Shown here piece by piece: positions 16,469 to 24,425 of a stretch of DNA of 40,600 bases. Both the position numbers and the translations under genes were made by a program. This DNA comes from an uncultured Bacteroidia bacterium (GTDB taxonomy: Bacteria > Bacteroidota > Bacteroidia > Bacteroidales > F082), in assembly GCA_902794155.1 (NCBI GenBank), contig CADBGN010000027.1, positions 1 through 40,600 on the forward strand, written 5' to 3'. Positions within the stretch are counted from its first letter, which is position 1; each line of letters begins with the position of its first letter. The notes under the pieces were generated by a model, which saw nothing but the letters and a program-made list of their open reading frames with translations, was not told where the DNA came from and ran no database searches.

Positions 16469-18157
16469 TTATTGGAATAGGCTGCCTTCTTCGATTTGTT
16501 TGTTGATGACCCATTGGGCGTCTTGTTCCAACACCACGTCAATAGGTAATTTTCTTTCCTTGGCTTTCTGTTGGATCATCTGCATGATTTTTGGGTTGGG
16601 TCTCCAGCTCTTTATGATTTCTTGCTTTTTCATCTGGATGAATACTGCCGTGTCGAAGACGTATTCATCGCGTATGAGGGATTCGTTTTTGAGCAAACGG
16701 TTGGCTTCTTCATGCAAGGCCTCGTCGAAGCTGATGGCTTGCTTGGAGGCATACATCTGGATAGTGGTGAGCCAGTCTTTGTCGGCTTTGATGCGGTTGG
16801 TGAACTTGGCTTGTTCGATGCGTTCGGTGTTGCGGATGGTAGGCATGTCTTCCCCTTCGAGGCCAGGAATGAGTTCGGGGTTGTTTCTCAGCATCCATTC
16901 CATTTGGTCACGTAGTTGCTTTTCGGTGAGGTTGTCATAACCCTCAAGGTGACGGAACTTGTCGGCCTGTTCATTTACCGAGGCTTCAAAGAGGCTGTCG
17001 CTCACGCAAAGTTGAAGAAGCGCATCTTTGGCAAAACCGTATGTGGCTTCCCACCATTGGTGGCCTGCCGAATAGAACACCACATAATCTGCATTGAGGA
17101 TGTGGCTCAGACGGTCGATGTCTTTCACGCTCTCTGTCTTGTTGTCAAAGCCTTCGTATGCAGTGTTGTTGTAGAACCAGATTTCCCTATCTTCCATGAT
17201 TTCGCGGATCGGCATGAAGTCATTCATGCTATAGATGAACGAGTCGCCTACAAATAGCACTTTGGGCTTGCGGTGGGTGTTGTCGGGCTCTACGGTGATG
17301 TTTGACTTGTATTGCGTCTTGTCACCATGGATGCGGAAGATCAGATTGAGTGTCTCTTCGTCACCTTCCAACTTGTCTGACTCGTAGACGATAGGTGGTC
17401 CGATATGCAAAGTGGGGAACTTGGCTTCGCCGTCCAAAGTGTTGATAAAACGGAACAGTGAGTCAAAACCATAGATGGACGCGTAACGCCAATGGGAGTC
17501 GGTTCTAGGGAAGAGTGGGAATGAGGCAGTGTCTCGCATCTGGACAAACCAATCCGTCATATTGATGAAGGGGAAGCCCGTCTCTGTCATACGATGAGAG
17601 AAATACTCATCTATGTGGACTGTGGTGGTGTCGGCATCGCAGCGCGGGAGGTATTCAGGATAGACTTCGGGTTTGTCAGGTGCGATAAAAGCCAGAAACT
17701 CAATGCCGTAGTCTTTTAGTACATGCCTCACTTTGTTCATCATTCGCAGCTCGGTGTCGACATCTTTCATGGCTGCCTCATTCGATTTGTAATGATGCAG
17801 CAACTCGGTTCCAAAATGCTCTTTGACAGCTAAGGCATAATACAAGTAGCCATGTTTTCCAGGCACGATGAAATGGCAATAGGTTTTGTTATAAGCCGAC
17901 CACACATACTGGTTATAGATCCTGATGACGGGTTCTCTCAGCCCAAAATGCTCGCTAGCGTATTTCTCGATTTGTGTTTGATAGATGTTTGACTTGTAGT
18001 TGTCGAATGTCAGCTCGGGCTTGGGCGTCTCCATAATGACGCCTTTCAATGGTCTCACTGGTATGAAGTCAGTCCATTCCTGAATGATGGGCACAAAAAG
18101 GAACACCATCAACAGGGCGAACAGTATCATGCCGTATGTTATCTTGAATTTTCCCAC
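16469..18157 (-). CDS. DHHW/AlgJ-like protein paired with MBOAT copy 3, canonical DxH motif
   Basis: The 562-aa product starts at a GTG (18157) placed three bases after the MBOAT stop and aligns with the start of the 576-aa paralogue (MGKxKxxY). It has one N-terminal membrane segment, IAPDKPEVYPEYLP (about 158-171), FPRTDSHWRYAS with Asp220-Ser-His222, and KVLFVGDSFIYSM with Ser306. It is the only one of the seven with the full Asp-x-His plus Ser set that AlgX/AlgJ enzymes use, so it is the best candidate for an active transferase. The long C-terminal tail holds several versions of the repeat module, ending NPKIMQMIQQKAKERKLPID then LEQDAQWVINKQIEEGSLF. Its overall sequence is closest to the 576-aa protein. 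Confidence 0.83.
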   Translation of the reverse strand: MGKFKITYGMILFALLMVFLFVPIIQEWTDFIPVRPLKGVIMETPKPELTFDNYKSNIYQTQIEKYASEHFGLREPVIRIYNQYVWSAYNKTYCHFIVPGKHGYLYYALAVKEHFGTELLHHYKSNEAAMKDVDTELRMMNKVRHVLKDYGIEFLAFIAPDKPEVYPEYLPRCDADTTTVHIDEYFSHRMTETGFPFINMTDWFVQMRDTASFPLFPRTDSHWRYASIYGFDSLFRFINTLDGEAKFPTLHIGPPIVYESDKLEGDEETLNLIFRIHGDKTQYKSNITVEPDNTHRKPKVLFVGDSFIYSMNDFMPIREIMEDREIWFYNNTAYEGFDNKTESVKDIDRLSHILNADYVVFYSAGHQWWEATYGFAKDALLQLCVSDSLFEASVNEQADKFRHLEGYDNLTEKQLRDQMEWMLRNNPELIPGLEGEDMPTIRNTERIEQAKFTNRIKADKDWLTTIQMYASKQAISFDEALHEEANRLLKNESLIRDEYVFDTAVFIQMKKQEIIKSWRPNPKIMQMIQQKAKERKLPIDVVLEQDAQWVINKQIEEGSLFQ

Positions 18158-18160
18158 GGT

Positions 18161-19627
18161 TTAGAATCTGAAATAAATAAATGGACTGAAGCTGGAGGCG
18201 TTCAACGCGGCCACGCAGAACACAAAGGCGAAGGCGGCCACAATCCACACGGCAATGTGTTGGCCATTAGTGAAATCGTTGAAATAAACCTTCTCCTCTA
18301 CTTTTTGTCCGAACTTCGTTAGGGTGATGAAGGAGAAGAAGTCGGCCACAATCATTGTAACGTAGAGTTGCGCGTTGGCACTGAAGGGTAGTAAAGCAAA
18401 ATCGAAGGCAAACATTCGCTTGATGAGCAGCCAAGCCAAGCCGAAGTCTTCGACGCGGAAGAACACCCAAATAAGGTTCACCGTGAGGAAGGTAAGGATG
18501 ACGCTCGGCACCTTCCCGATTTTCTTCATCACGTTGCCGAGGAAGAGCTTGTCGGCACAAATGAAAAAGCCATGCAATGCGCCCCAAACGACGAAGTTCC
18601 AGGAGGCACCATGCCACAAGCCCGAGAGCAGGAAACAGACCCACAAGTTAAAGTACATTCGGCCTTTGCCCTTGCGGTTGCCGCCGAGCGGGATGTAGAG
18701 GTAGTTCATGATGAAAGCCCCCAAGGTCTTATGCCAACGACGCCAAAACTCGGTGATGGAGCGTGAAGTATAAGGGTTGTCGAAGTTTTCCGGGAACTTG
18801 AAGCCCATGATGCGACCGAGACCGATGGCCATGTCGCTGTAACCCGCAAAGTCGAAATAAATCTGGAAGGTGTAGGCCAACGACACAATCCAAGCCGTTG
18901 TGCTGTCGAGGTTGGCCACCTTGGTGAAGATGTTGGAGATTTGGTCGGCATCCAAAAGCGAGAAGTTGGCCGGACCCAAGATGGCATCCACTTGGGCGCC
19001 AATCACATCGGCGATGAGGATTTTCTTGCACAAGCCGATGACGAAGCGGTAGAAGCCCTGCAAGCGGTCGTCCATGGTTGATTCACGGCTGCGGATTTGG
19101 TCGGCCACATCGCAATAGCGGATGATGGGACCTGCAATCAGCTGTGGAAACATGGTGATATACAACACGAAATCTGTGAGTTTCTCCATGGGCTTGTTGA
19201 CGCCACGGTAGGTGTCCAAGGTGTAGGTTACGCTTTGGAACGAGAAGAATGAAATACCTATGGGCAGCATGATGCGTTTCCAAGTGAGCGGAGCGTGTCC
19301 CGTGAGCCCAAGGATGGCGTTCAAGTTTTCCATCGTGAAGTTGCCGTATTTGTAGAAAAGCAGCAAACCTATGGGGATAATGATAGACAGGCCGCAGAGG
19401 AGCTTCTTCAGGCCGGCTTTTTCGGTCTTGCACATCCATTTGACCAAGAAGAAGTTGGCCACGGTGGAGGCGATAAGTTGTATGATGAATTCAGGCGCTC
19501 CCCATGCATAGAAGATGAGCGATGCCAGCAACAGCACATAGTTCCGGATTTTCCTCGGCATAAGGAAATAGACCAGGAAGAAGGCTGGCATGAAATAGAG
19601 GAGGAAAACATTACTGCTGAATACCAT
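18161..19627 (-). CDS. MBOAT family O-acyltransferase (copy 3)
   Basis: The 488-aa polytopic protein has PIGISFFSFQSVTYTLDTYR, YFDFAGYSDMAIGLGRIMGF, the RWH motif (His299) and LLSGLWHGASWNF (His339). It appears mosaic: the first roughly 280 residues follow copy 2, while the segment from TSRSITEFW through NYLYIPLGGNRKGKGRMYFNLW to LLSGLWHGASWNFVVWG follows copy 1, including near-identity at DNA level around 18648-18715 and 12650-12720. Gene conversion between copies is a likely reason. The ATG lies inside the last 17 bases of the preceding DHHW gene, so the two overlap and are probably coupled. It is followed by the DHHW gene with the canonical DxH motif. Confidence 0.9.
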   Translation of the reverse strand: MVFSSNVFLLYFMPAFFLVYFLMPRKIRNYVLLLASLIFYAWGAPEFIIQLIASTVANFFLVKWMCKTEKAGLKKLLCGLSIIIPIGLLLFYKYGNFTMENLNAILGLTGHAPLTWKRIMLPIGISFFSFQSVTYTLDTYRGVNKPMEKLTDFVLYITMFPQLIAGPIIRYCDVADQIRSRESTMDDRLQGFYRFVIGLCKKILIADVIGAQVDAILGPANFSLLDADQISNIFTKVANLDSTTAWIVSLAYTFQIYFDFAGYSDMAIGLGRIMGFKFPENFDNPYTSRSITEFWRRWHKTLGAFIMNYLYIPLGGNRKGKGRMYFNLWVCFLLSGLWHGASWNFVVWGALHGFFICADKLFLGNVMKKIGKVPSVILTFLTVNLIWVFFRVEDFGLAWLLIKRMFAFDFALLPFSANAQLYVTMIVADFFSFITLTKFGQKVEEKVYFNDFTNGQHIAVWIVAAFAFVFCVAALNASSFSPFIYFRF

Positions 19628-21236
19628 GGTTTTCTGATTTTGTGTTTGAATGATTTGTTGTTCCAGGCCATCTCAGGGTGCCCTGATCGATGTTGTAGTT
19701 GACCACCCAATGGGCATCATCGCGAAGGGCTTGTTCGAAGGTCTTGTTGTATTTGGCCGCTTTTTCGCGTATCGATTCCATTGTTTCAGGGTTAGCCGAT
19801 AGCGCTTTCATGATGCGCTGAATTTCTCGCTCGATGAAGGTGATTGAGTCGAGTGGGACGTTGTCGTTGTTGGGCACTTTCAAGGTGCCTTGCTGGATTT
19901 GGTAGGCGACAATCCATTTTGCATCGTCGCGAACGGCTTGCTCAACGGTCTTGTGGTTTAGGCTTGCCTTCTCGCGTATTCTCTCCATCGTACTGGGCGT
20001 GGCCAATATCTTGCCTATGTTACGTTGTATTTCTCGCTCGACAAAGTCGGTCGAGTCCATGATGGCATAGCTATCTTCAACGCCCAAAGCCTCCAGCGCC
20101 TTTTGGGTGAAGCCGTCGTTCATTCTGTATTGTTGTGCTGCACAGTAGAATAATACGACAAAATCGGAAGAGAGGAGCTCTTCGGCAAGATTCAGCTCGT
20201 CAACGGAGTGGTATCGGTCGTCATAGTAAACGGTGCTGTTATAGTACCAATAGGGTGCTTTGGAGAAAAACTCATCCAAAGGAATCTGTGCGGCAATGGT
20301 CCACCAGAAGGAGTCGCCGATGACAATCATTTTCGGTTTGATGGCGGTGGTGTCGTCATCGGCCATGACATCTGCATAATAATACTTGGGTTTTTGGATG
20401 GGCCGCATCAGGTTGAGTAGGCTCTCTAGGTCATCGTCGGGGTTGCGGGCATCGTCAAGTTCCCGAGGACCGATGACCAAGTTTTTCATGTTGATGCCGC
20501 TAAGGTGCTCCATATAGCGGATGAGCGTGTCAGCTCCATGGAGTGCGGCATATTTCGTCCAATGGGTGCCTGTTTTCGGAAACAGGGCAAAGTCGACCGT
20601 GTCTTTGATTTGCAGGAACCATTGTTCTAGATTCAGATGGTTTACGCCGAGACGTGTGAGTTCCTTTTCGTTGAAGAATCGTGCTGATATTTTTGGTTCG
20701 CCTAGGTATGTTGTATCTTGGATTTCAGGAAGATGCTCGGGACAAATAAGGTCTTTGGCAGGCACCAGACAAACTATTAAGTGGACGCCGTGTGATTCAA
20801 GGACTTGTTGAAGCCGAAGCAATCGGTGTGCCTCTTTTGAAAGCATTGATGCCATCTCCGTCGAGTCGGCAGCGTAAAAACGAAATTGTCTCTGATAATA
20901 GTCGGACACCGGCCCTGGCTCATAAAACCAATTGTCTTTTCCAAAAGCGATTTGCTCTTTGCTGACATGCGTCTTTCGGTAGAAATCCCAAAGATATTGA
21001 TTGTAAAACCGAATAAGCGGCTGGCGGTAACCGAAGTGTTGTTTCAGGTGCTCTTCTGTTTGTTTTTGGAAGAGGCCGTCACGATAGCTTTCAAGGGTAA
21101 GCTCGGGCATGGGTTGATCCACAATCACTCCCCTCAAGTCTTTGAACTGATGAAAGTCAAATTGCTTTTGTAGCGACGAGGCGAAAAGCAGTATGGCTGT
21201 CAGTGCGAACAATATGGTTTTTGTTAGGGCTTTCAT
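19611..21236 (-). CDS. DHHW/AlgJ-like protein with two tandem 62-aa C-terminal repeats
   Basis: The 541-aa product has an N-terminal membrane segment (MKALTKTILFALTAILLFAS), a periplasmic SGNH-like domain with LVPAKDLICPEHLPE, FPKTGTHWTKYAAL (His225, Gly at the Asp position) and MIVIGDSFWWTIA (Ser309). After the domain come two near-copies of a 62-residue unit, residues 394-455 and 463-524, each running from FVEREIQR or FIEREIQR through MERIREKA/MESIREKA to DDAKWIVAYQI/DDAHWVVNYNI and QGTL. The ATG overlaps the previous stop as ATGA. It is one of three DHHW genes at the promoter-proximal end that have no MBOAT directly upstream, so it would have to share a downstream MBOAT or act with something else. 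Confidence 0.82.
   Translation of the reverse strand: MKALTKTILFALTAILLFASSLQKQFDFHQFKDLRGVIVDQPMPELTLESYRDGLFQKQTEEHLKQHFGYRQPLIRFYNQYLWDFYRKTHVSKEQIAFGKDNWFYEPGPVSDYYQRQFRFYAADSTEMASMLSKEAHRLLRLQQVLESHGVHLIVCLVPAKDLICPEHLPEIQDTTYLGEPKISARFFNEKELTRLGVNHLNLEQWFLQIKDTVDFALFPKTGTHWTKYAALHGADTLIRYMEHLSGINMKNLVIGPRELDDARNPDDDLESLLNLMRPIQKPKYYYADVMADDDTTAIKPKMIVIGDSFWWTIAAQIPLDEFFSKAPYWYYNSTVYYDDRYHSVDELNLAEELLSSDFVVLFYCAAQQYRMNDGFTQKALEALGVEDSYAIMDSTDFVEREIQRNIGKILATPSTMERIREKASLNHKTVEQAVRDDAKWIVAYQIQQGTLKVPNNDNVPLDSITFIEREIQRIMKALSANPETMESIREKAAKYNKTFEQALRDDAHWVVNYNIDQGTLRWPGTTNHSNTKSENHGIQQ
19665..20057 (-). repeat. Tandem duplication encoding two 62-aa repeats
   Basis: Bases 20057-19872 and 19850-19665 encode two 62-residue units spaced by 69 residues at the C-terminus of the 541-aa DHHW protein. 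Both keep the order EREIQR, IREKA, DDAxW, QGTLxxP. Paralogues end with one or two more diverged copies. Confidence 0.8.
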
Positions 21237-22822
21237 TTGTGAGGCGGAATTTGCAAAGTGCCATGCTCGATTTGGTAGTTCACAATCCAGCGGGCATCGT
21301 CGTGGATGGTTTGTTCTAAGGTTTTTCCTTGTTGTTGGGCTTTCTCACGCATGGCCTCCATCTGGGCCTCGTTAGACCTGATGTTGGCTATGATTTTCTC
21401 CGTTTCTTGCTCGATGATGTACAAAGAATCTTTGGTAAGGCATGATTCCACCCATTTCGAACGTTTCGTCGGGATGCTGTCGTTTAATGCGGGGAAAAAT
21501 CGCTCAGGGTGGCTGTCGATAAGCCATTGCGCTTCGTTGTGGATGAGCTCTTCCAAAGGTTTGCCTTGCGCTTGGCTCGCTTTTTGCAGCCTCCCTATCC
21601 AATCTGAATCGGAACGGATGTTTTGTTCCAGCTTTGCATGGGCAGACTCTATCTCCTCGGGGTCGTAGCAGAGGGCAAGCAAGGCTTTTTTCGTGAAGTT
21701 GTTGTTCAGTTTATAGAGTTGTGCTGAGCTGTAGAACAGGACGATGAAGTCGGCTGAGAGGAGCTCTTTTGTAAGGTTAATGTCTTTTACCGAGTGGTGG
21801 ATAGGATCGTAGTAGATGGAGCTGTTGTAGTACCAATAGGGAAATTCGGCGAAGAATTCCTGAATGGGCACTTGATAGACGATGTTCCACCAGAACGAAT
21901 CGCCGATGATAATCATTTTAGGCTTTACAGCCGTAGAGTCCTTATCGGAGGTCGCTGTTGCGTAATAATACTGGGGTCTTGGCAGCGGCCTGATTAGGTT
22001 GAGCAGATTTTCAAGGTCGGTGTCGGCTTCTTGGGCGTCTTGGAGGGTCCGTGGCCCGATGACCATGTTGGGGATGTTGATGTTGCCCAAGTGTTCCATG
22101 TACCGGAAAAGCGTGTCGGCGGCAAAGAGAGAGCTGTATTTCGACCAATGCGTTCCTGTTTTCGGGAATATGGTGAAGTCGGCGGTGTCTTTCATCTGTT
22201 GGAAAAACTCGCCCATGTCGAGAACGTTGACATCAAGTCGTTTGTATTCATCCTTGAGGACCGACCTTGCCGACATCTTTGGCTCGTCGTCATATCTGGT
22301 GTCTTGTTTTTCAGGAAGATGTTCGGGATAAAGCATGTCTTTCGAAGGCACTAGGCAAACGAAAAGATGTGTGCCGTATGGCTCAAGGATGTGCTGCAAC
22401 TGATACACACGTTTGGCCTCACTGAGTAATTGCTCTGTCATCTCTTTTGCAGAGGAAGCGTGTTGGTGATATTGGATTTGGTAATAGTCGTCAACCGACC
22501 AGGGCTCATACAGCCAGCCGTCTTTGCCTAATGTGAGTATGCCTCGGTTACCGTTCGAGGTTTTGTAAAAGTCCCAAAGATACTGGTTGTAAAAACGGAT
22601 AAGTGGCTCGCGGAATCCAAAATGCTGCTTCAGAAAGGCTTCTGTGCTATCTTGAAAGCCACCGTCGCGATAGTTTTGGAAAGTCAAGGCGGGTTTAGGG
22701 CTGGGTATTTCAACGCCATTCAGCTTCTTGAAATCCCACAAATGTGTGATTTTCTGAAACATGGATGCGAAAAGGAGCAGTCCAGTTAGGGTGAATAATA
22801 TGACCTTGACGAGGTTTTTCAC
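21233..22822 (-). CDS. DHHW/AlgJ-like protein with two C-terminal modules
   Basis: I place the start at a GTG at 22822 rather than the upstream ATG at 22870. A -7 box (22844-22851) lies inside the longer frame, and the GTG product begins (M)KNLVKVILFTLTGLLLFASM, matching MKALTKTILFALTAILLFAS of the next gene. The 529-aa product has the membrane anchor, LVPSKDMLYPEHLPE, FPKTGTHWSKYSSL (His225), and MIIIGDSFWWNIV (Ser309). The tail has a diverged module (DWIGRLQKASQAQGKPLEEL then NEAQWLIDSHPERFFPALND) and a typical one (MEAMREKAQQQGKTLEQT, DDARWIVNYQIEHGTL). The FPALNDSxPxKR linker recurs in the next gene upstream. Its own promoter suggests it can be expressed separately from the first gene of the array. 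Confidence 0.82.
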   Translation of the reverse strand: MKNLVKVILFTLTGLLLFASMFQKITHLWDFKKLNGVEIPSPKPALTFQNYRDGGFQDSTEAFLKQHFGFREPLIRFYNQYLWDFYKTSNGNRGILTLGKDGWLYEPWSVDDYYQIQYHQHASSAKEMTEQLLSEAKRVYQLQHILEPYGTHLFVCLVPSKDMLYPEHLPEKQDTRYDDEPKMSARSVLKDEYKRLDVNVLDMGEFFQQMKDTADFTIFPKTGTHWSKYSSLFAADTLFRYMEHLGNINIPNMVIGPRTLQDAQEADTDLENLLNLIRPLPRPQYYYATATSDKDSTAVKPKMIIIGDSFWWNIVYQVPIQEFFAEFPYWYYNSSIYYDPIHHSVKDINLTKELLSADFIVLFYSSAQLYKLNNNFTKKALLALCYDPEEIESAHAKLEQNIRSDSDWIGRLQKASQAQGKPLEELIHNEAQWLIDSHPERFFPALNDSIPTKRSKWVESCLTKDSLYIIEQETEKIIANIRSNEAQMEAMREKAQQQGKTLEQTIHDDARWIVNYQIEHGTLQIPPHK

Positions 22823-22843
22823 TTTGAAAAATACATTAATCTG

Positions 22844-22851
22844 CAAAAATA
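22844..22851 (-). promoter_or_regulatory. -7 box of an internal promoter, duplicated from 24375-24382
   Basis: TATTTTTG on the minus strand, 22 bases before the GTG at 22822. The surrounding 41 bases (22839-22879) align without gaps to 24370-24410 at 33 of 41 positions, including a shared TTTCGGGAYGATGARGAT block upstream. Confidence 0.6.
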
Positions 22852-22942
22852 CGAAAAATATCCTCATCATCCCGAAAAACCTTTGTTTTAAGACCTGAAA
22901 ACGAATAAGAAACCGTATAAGGCAAGGAGAAAAGGGCTACTT

Positions 22943-24355
22943 TTAATTCTGGATGATGGTATTAGTTTGCTTGACGAGGCGCTCAGCCTTGCTCGAACGC
23001 TTGAGGGGAAGGCTGTCGTTTAGGGCGGGAAAACATGCTTCGGGGTGTTTTTCAATGAAATAAGCCGATTCCATGTTCAGTACGGAGTCTACTGGGATGT
23101 TGAGGTTTTCTGCCCTTTGTGTGATGGAGGCTATCCAAGTAGGGTTGAGTTGGATTCGTTCTTTCATCTCGTTTTTCAATTGGTCGATTTCGTCGTCATC
23201 ATAGCACCATTCCAACAGGAAGCGTTCAGCGAAACCGTTGCCAAGCTCATATTGTTGTGGTGTGCTGTAGGCCAGCATGATGAAATCGGACGACAGCACC
23301 TCTTCAAACGGGTCAACTTCTGCAATGGGGCGCTCATAGGAACCTGTGTAATAGGCGGTGCTGAAATAATACCAATAGGGATAGGTACCGAATATTTTCT
23401 TGAATGGGCTGTGGTTGAGCAAGTTCCAATAGAAAGAATCGCCTATGGTAATGAGTTTGGGCTTCACGGCTGTCGGGTCTTTGTCGAGACGGGTTTTGGC
23501 GTAATAGTTTGGCGCTCTTTTCAAGGGTCGTATCAGGTTCAACCATTGCTCCAAGTCATCGTCGGGCTCTTTGGTTCTGACATATTTTTCCCCAATGCTG
23601 AAGTTCTGGATGTTGATATGTCCCAAATCCTCCATATAGCGGATCAGGCTGTCGGCCACATACATCGAAGCCAGGTTGCTCCAATGGGTGCCCGTTTGTG
23701 GAAAGAGTAGAAAATCGGCGGTGTCTTTCATCTGTTGAAACCATTCCCCTGCATCTATATAGTTGATACCCAAAGCTTCAAAACGTTGATGCAGGAAGTC
23801 GTGGGCAGAGAAGACTTTCTCTCGGTGGTATTTGGTGTTTTCAGGAATGTGTTCGGGGTAAATCTGTTCTTTTCCAGGTTCCAATAAGACGAACAGATGG
23901 ATGTTTCTCTCTTCAAGGATTTGTTGAACTTGAGAAATCATAAGTGACTTTTTTCCAAGAATTTGCGCCATTTGAAGGCTATCTTCTGCATATTCCCAGG
24001 AATTCCCTTCGTAATATTCCTTCACATAGCCGGATTCATAATACCATCCATCGTCGCTGACAAAAACCCAACTCCTGTCTTTGGCGAAGGTTTTTCCGTA
24101 GAAGTCCCAAATGTATTGGTTGTAAAGGCGCGTCAAAGGTTCACGAAATCCATAATGCTGCTGTAGGTAAGCCTCAACACCCTCTTGGAACTGATAGTCC
24201 TTCCATCGTTCGATAGTCAACTTGGGTTTGGGTTGCTCTTCCATGACGCCAGCCAGTTTCTTGAATTTGAACAGGCCAGTTGTTTGTTGTATCGGAAAGA
24301 GAAACAACAATGTGGCTGTCAAGGCAAATAGTATGACCTTTGTTCGGCTGGACAT
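22943..24355 (-). CDS. DHHW/AlgJ-like protein, first gene of the array
   Basis: The 470-aa product starts MSSRTKVILFALTATLLFLF (membrane anchor) and carries LLEPGKEQIYPEHIPE, FPQTGTHWSNLASM (His224) and LITIGDSFYWNLL (Ser307), so Ser and His are kept and the Asp position is glycine. The tail has one module (PTWIASITQRAENLNIPVD, MESAYFIEKHPEACFPALND) followed by SLPLKRSSKAERLVKQ, which looks like the start of a second module cut short by the stop. The promoter box is at 24375-24382. It is divergent from the U32 gene with only 70 bases between starts. Together with the next two genes it forms a DHHW-only triplet before the first MBOAT. Confidence 0.82.
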   Translation of the reverse strand: MSSRTKVILFALTATLLFLFPIQQTTGLFKFKKLAGVMEEQPKPKLTIERWKDYQFQEGVEAYLQQHYGFREPLTRLYNQYIWDFYGKTFAKDRSWVFVSDDGWYYESGYVKEYYEGNSWEYAEDSLQMAQILGKKSLMISQVQQILEERNIHLFVLLEPGKEQIYPEHIPENTKYHREKVFSAHDFLHQRFEALGINYIDAGEWFQQMKDTADFLLFPQTGTHWSNLASMYVADSLIRYMEDLGHINIQNFSIGEKYVRTKEPDDDLEQWLNLIRPLKRAPNYYAKTRLDKDPTAVKPKLITIGDSFYWNLLNHSPFKKIFGTYPYWYYFSTAYYTGSYERPIAEVDPFEEVLSSDFIMLAYSTPQQYELGNGFAERFLLEWCYDDDEIDQLKNEMKERIQLNPTWIASITQRAENLNIPVDSVLNMESAYFIEKHPEACFPALNDSLPLKRSSKAERLVKQTNTIIQN

Positions 24356-24374
24356 TTCGAGATGGGATTATCTG

Positions 24375-24382
24375 CAAAAATA
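24375..24382 (-). promoter_or_regulatory. -7 box of the main promoter of the MBOAT/DHHW array
   Basis: TATTTTTG on the minus strand, 19 bases before the ATG at 24355. It lies within a 41-base block repeated at 22839-22879 and shares the 70-base divergent region with the U32 promoter. Confidence 0.6.
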
Positions 24383-24413
24383 GGAAATTAATCTTCATCG
24401 TCCCGAAATTCCT

Positions 24414-24421
24414 TAATTTTG
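24414..24421 (+). promoter_or_regulatory. -7 box for the U32 gene, only four bases before its ATG
   Basis: TAATTTTG matches TAnnTTTG exactly and ends at 24421, with the ATG at 24426. A start site at the usual distance would fall at or just inside the ATG, giving a leaderless mRNA. Confidence 0.5.
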
Positions 24422-24425
24422 CAGC

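Noticed and set aside
9116-24355. Alginate biosynthesis cluster
   Set aside because: The MBOAT and DHHW genes resemble AlgI and AlgJ/AlgX, but no polymerase, export, epimerase or lyase genes are present, so an alginate role is not supported.
9116-24355. D-alanylation (Dlt) system
   Set aside because: The MBOAT proteins resemble DltB, but no DltA, DltC or DltD-like carrier or ligase is encoded nearby, and the partners are DHHW-type.
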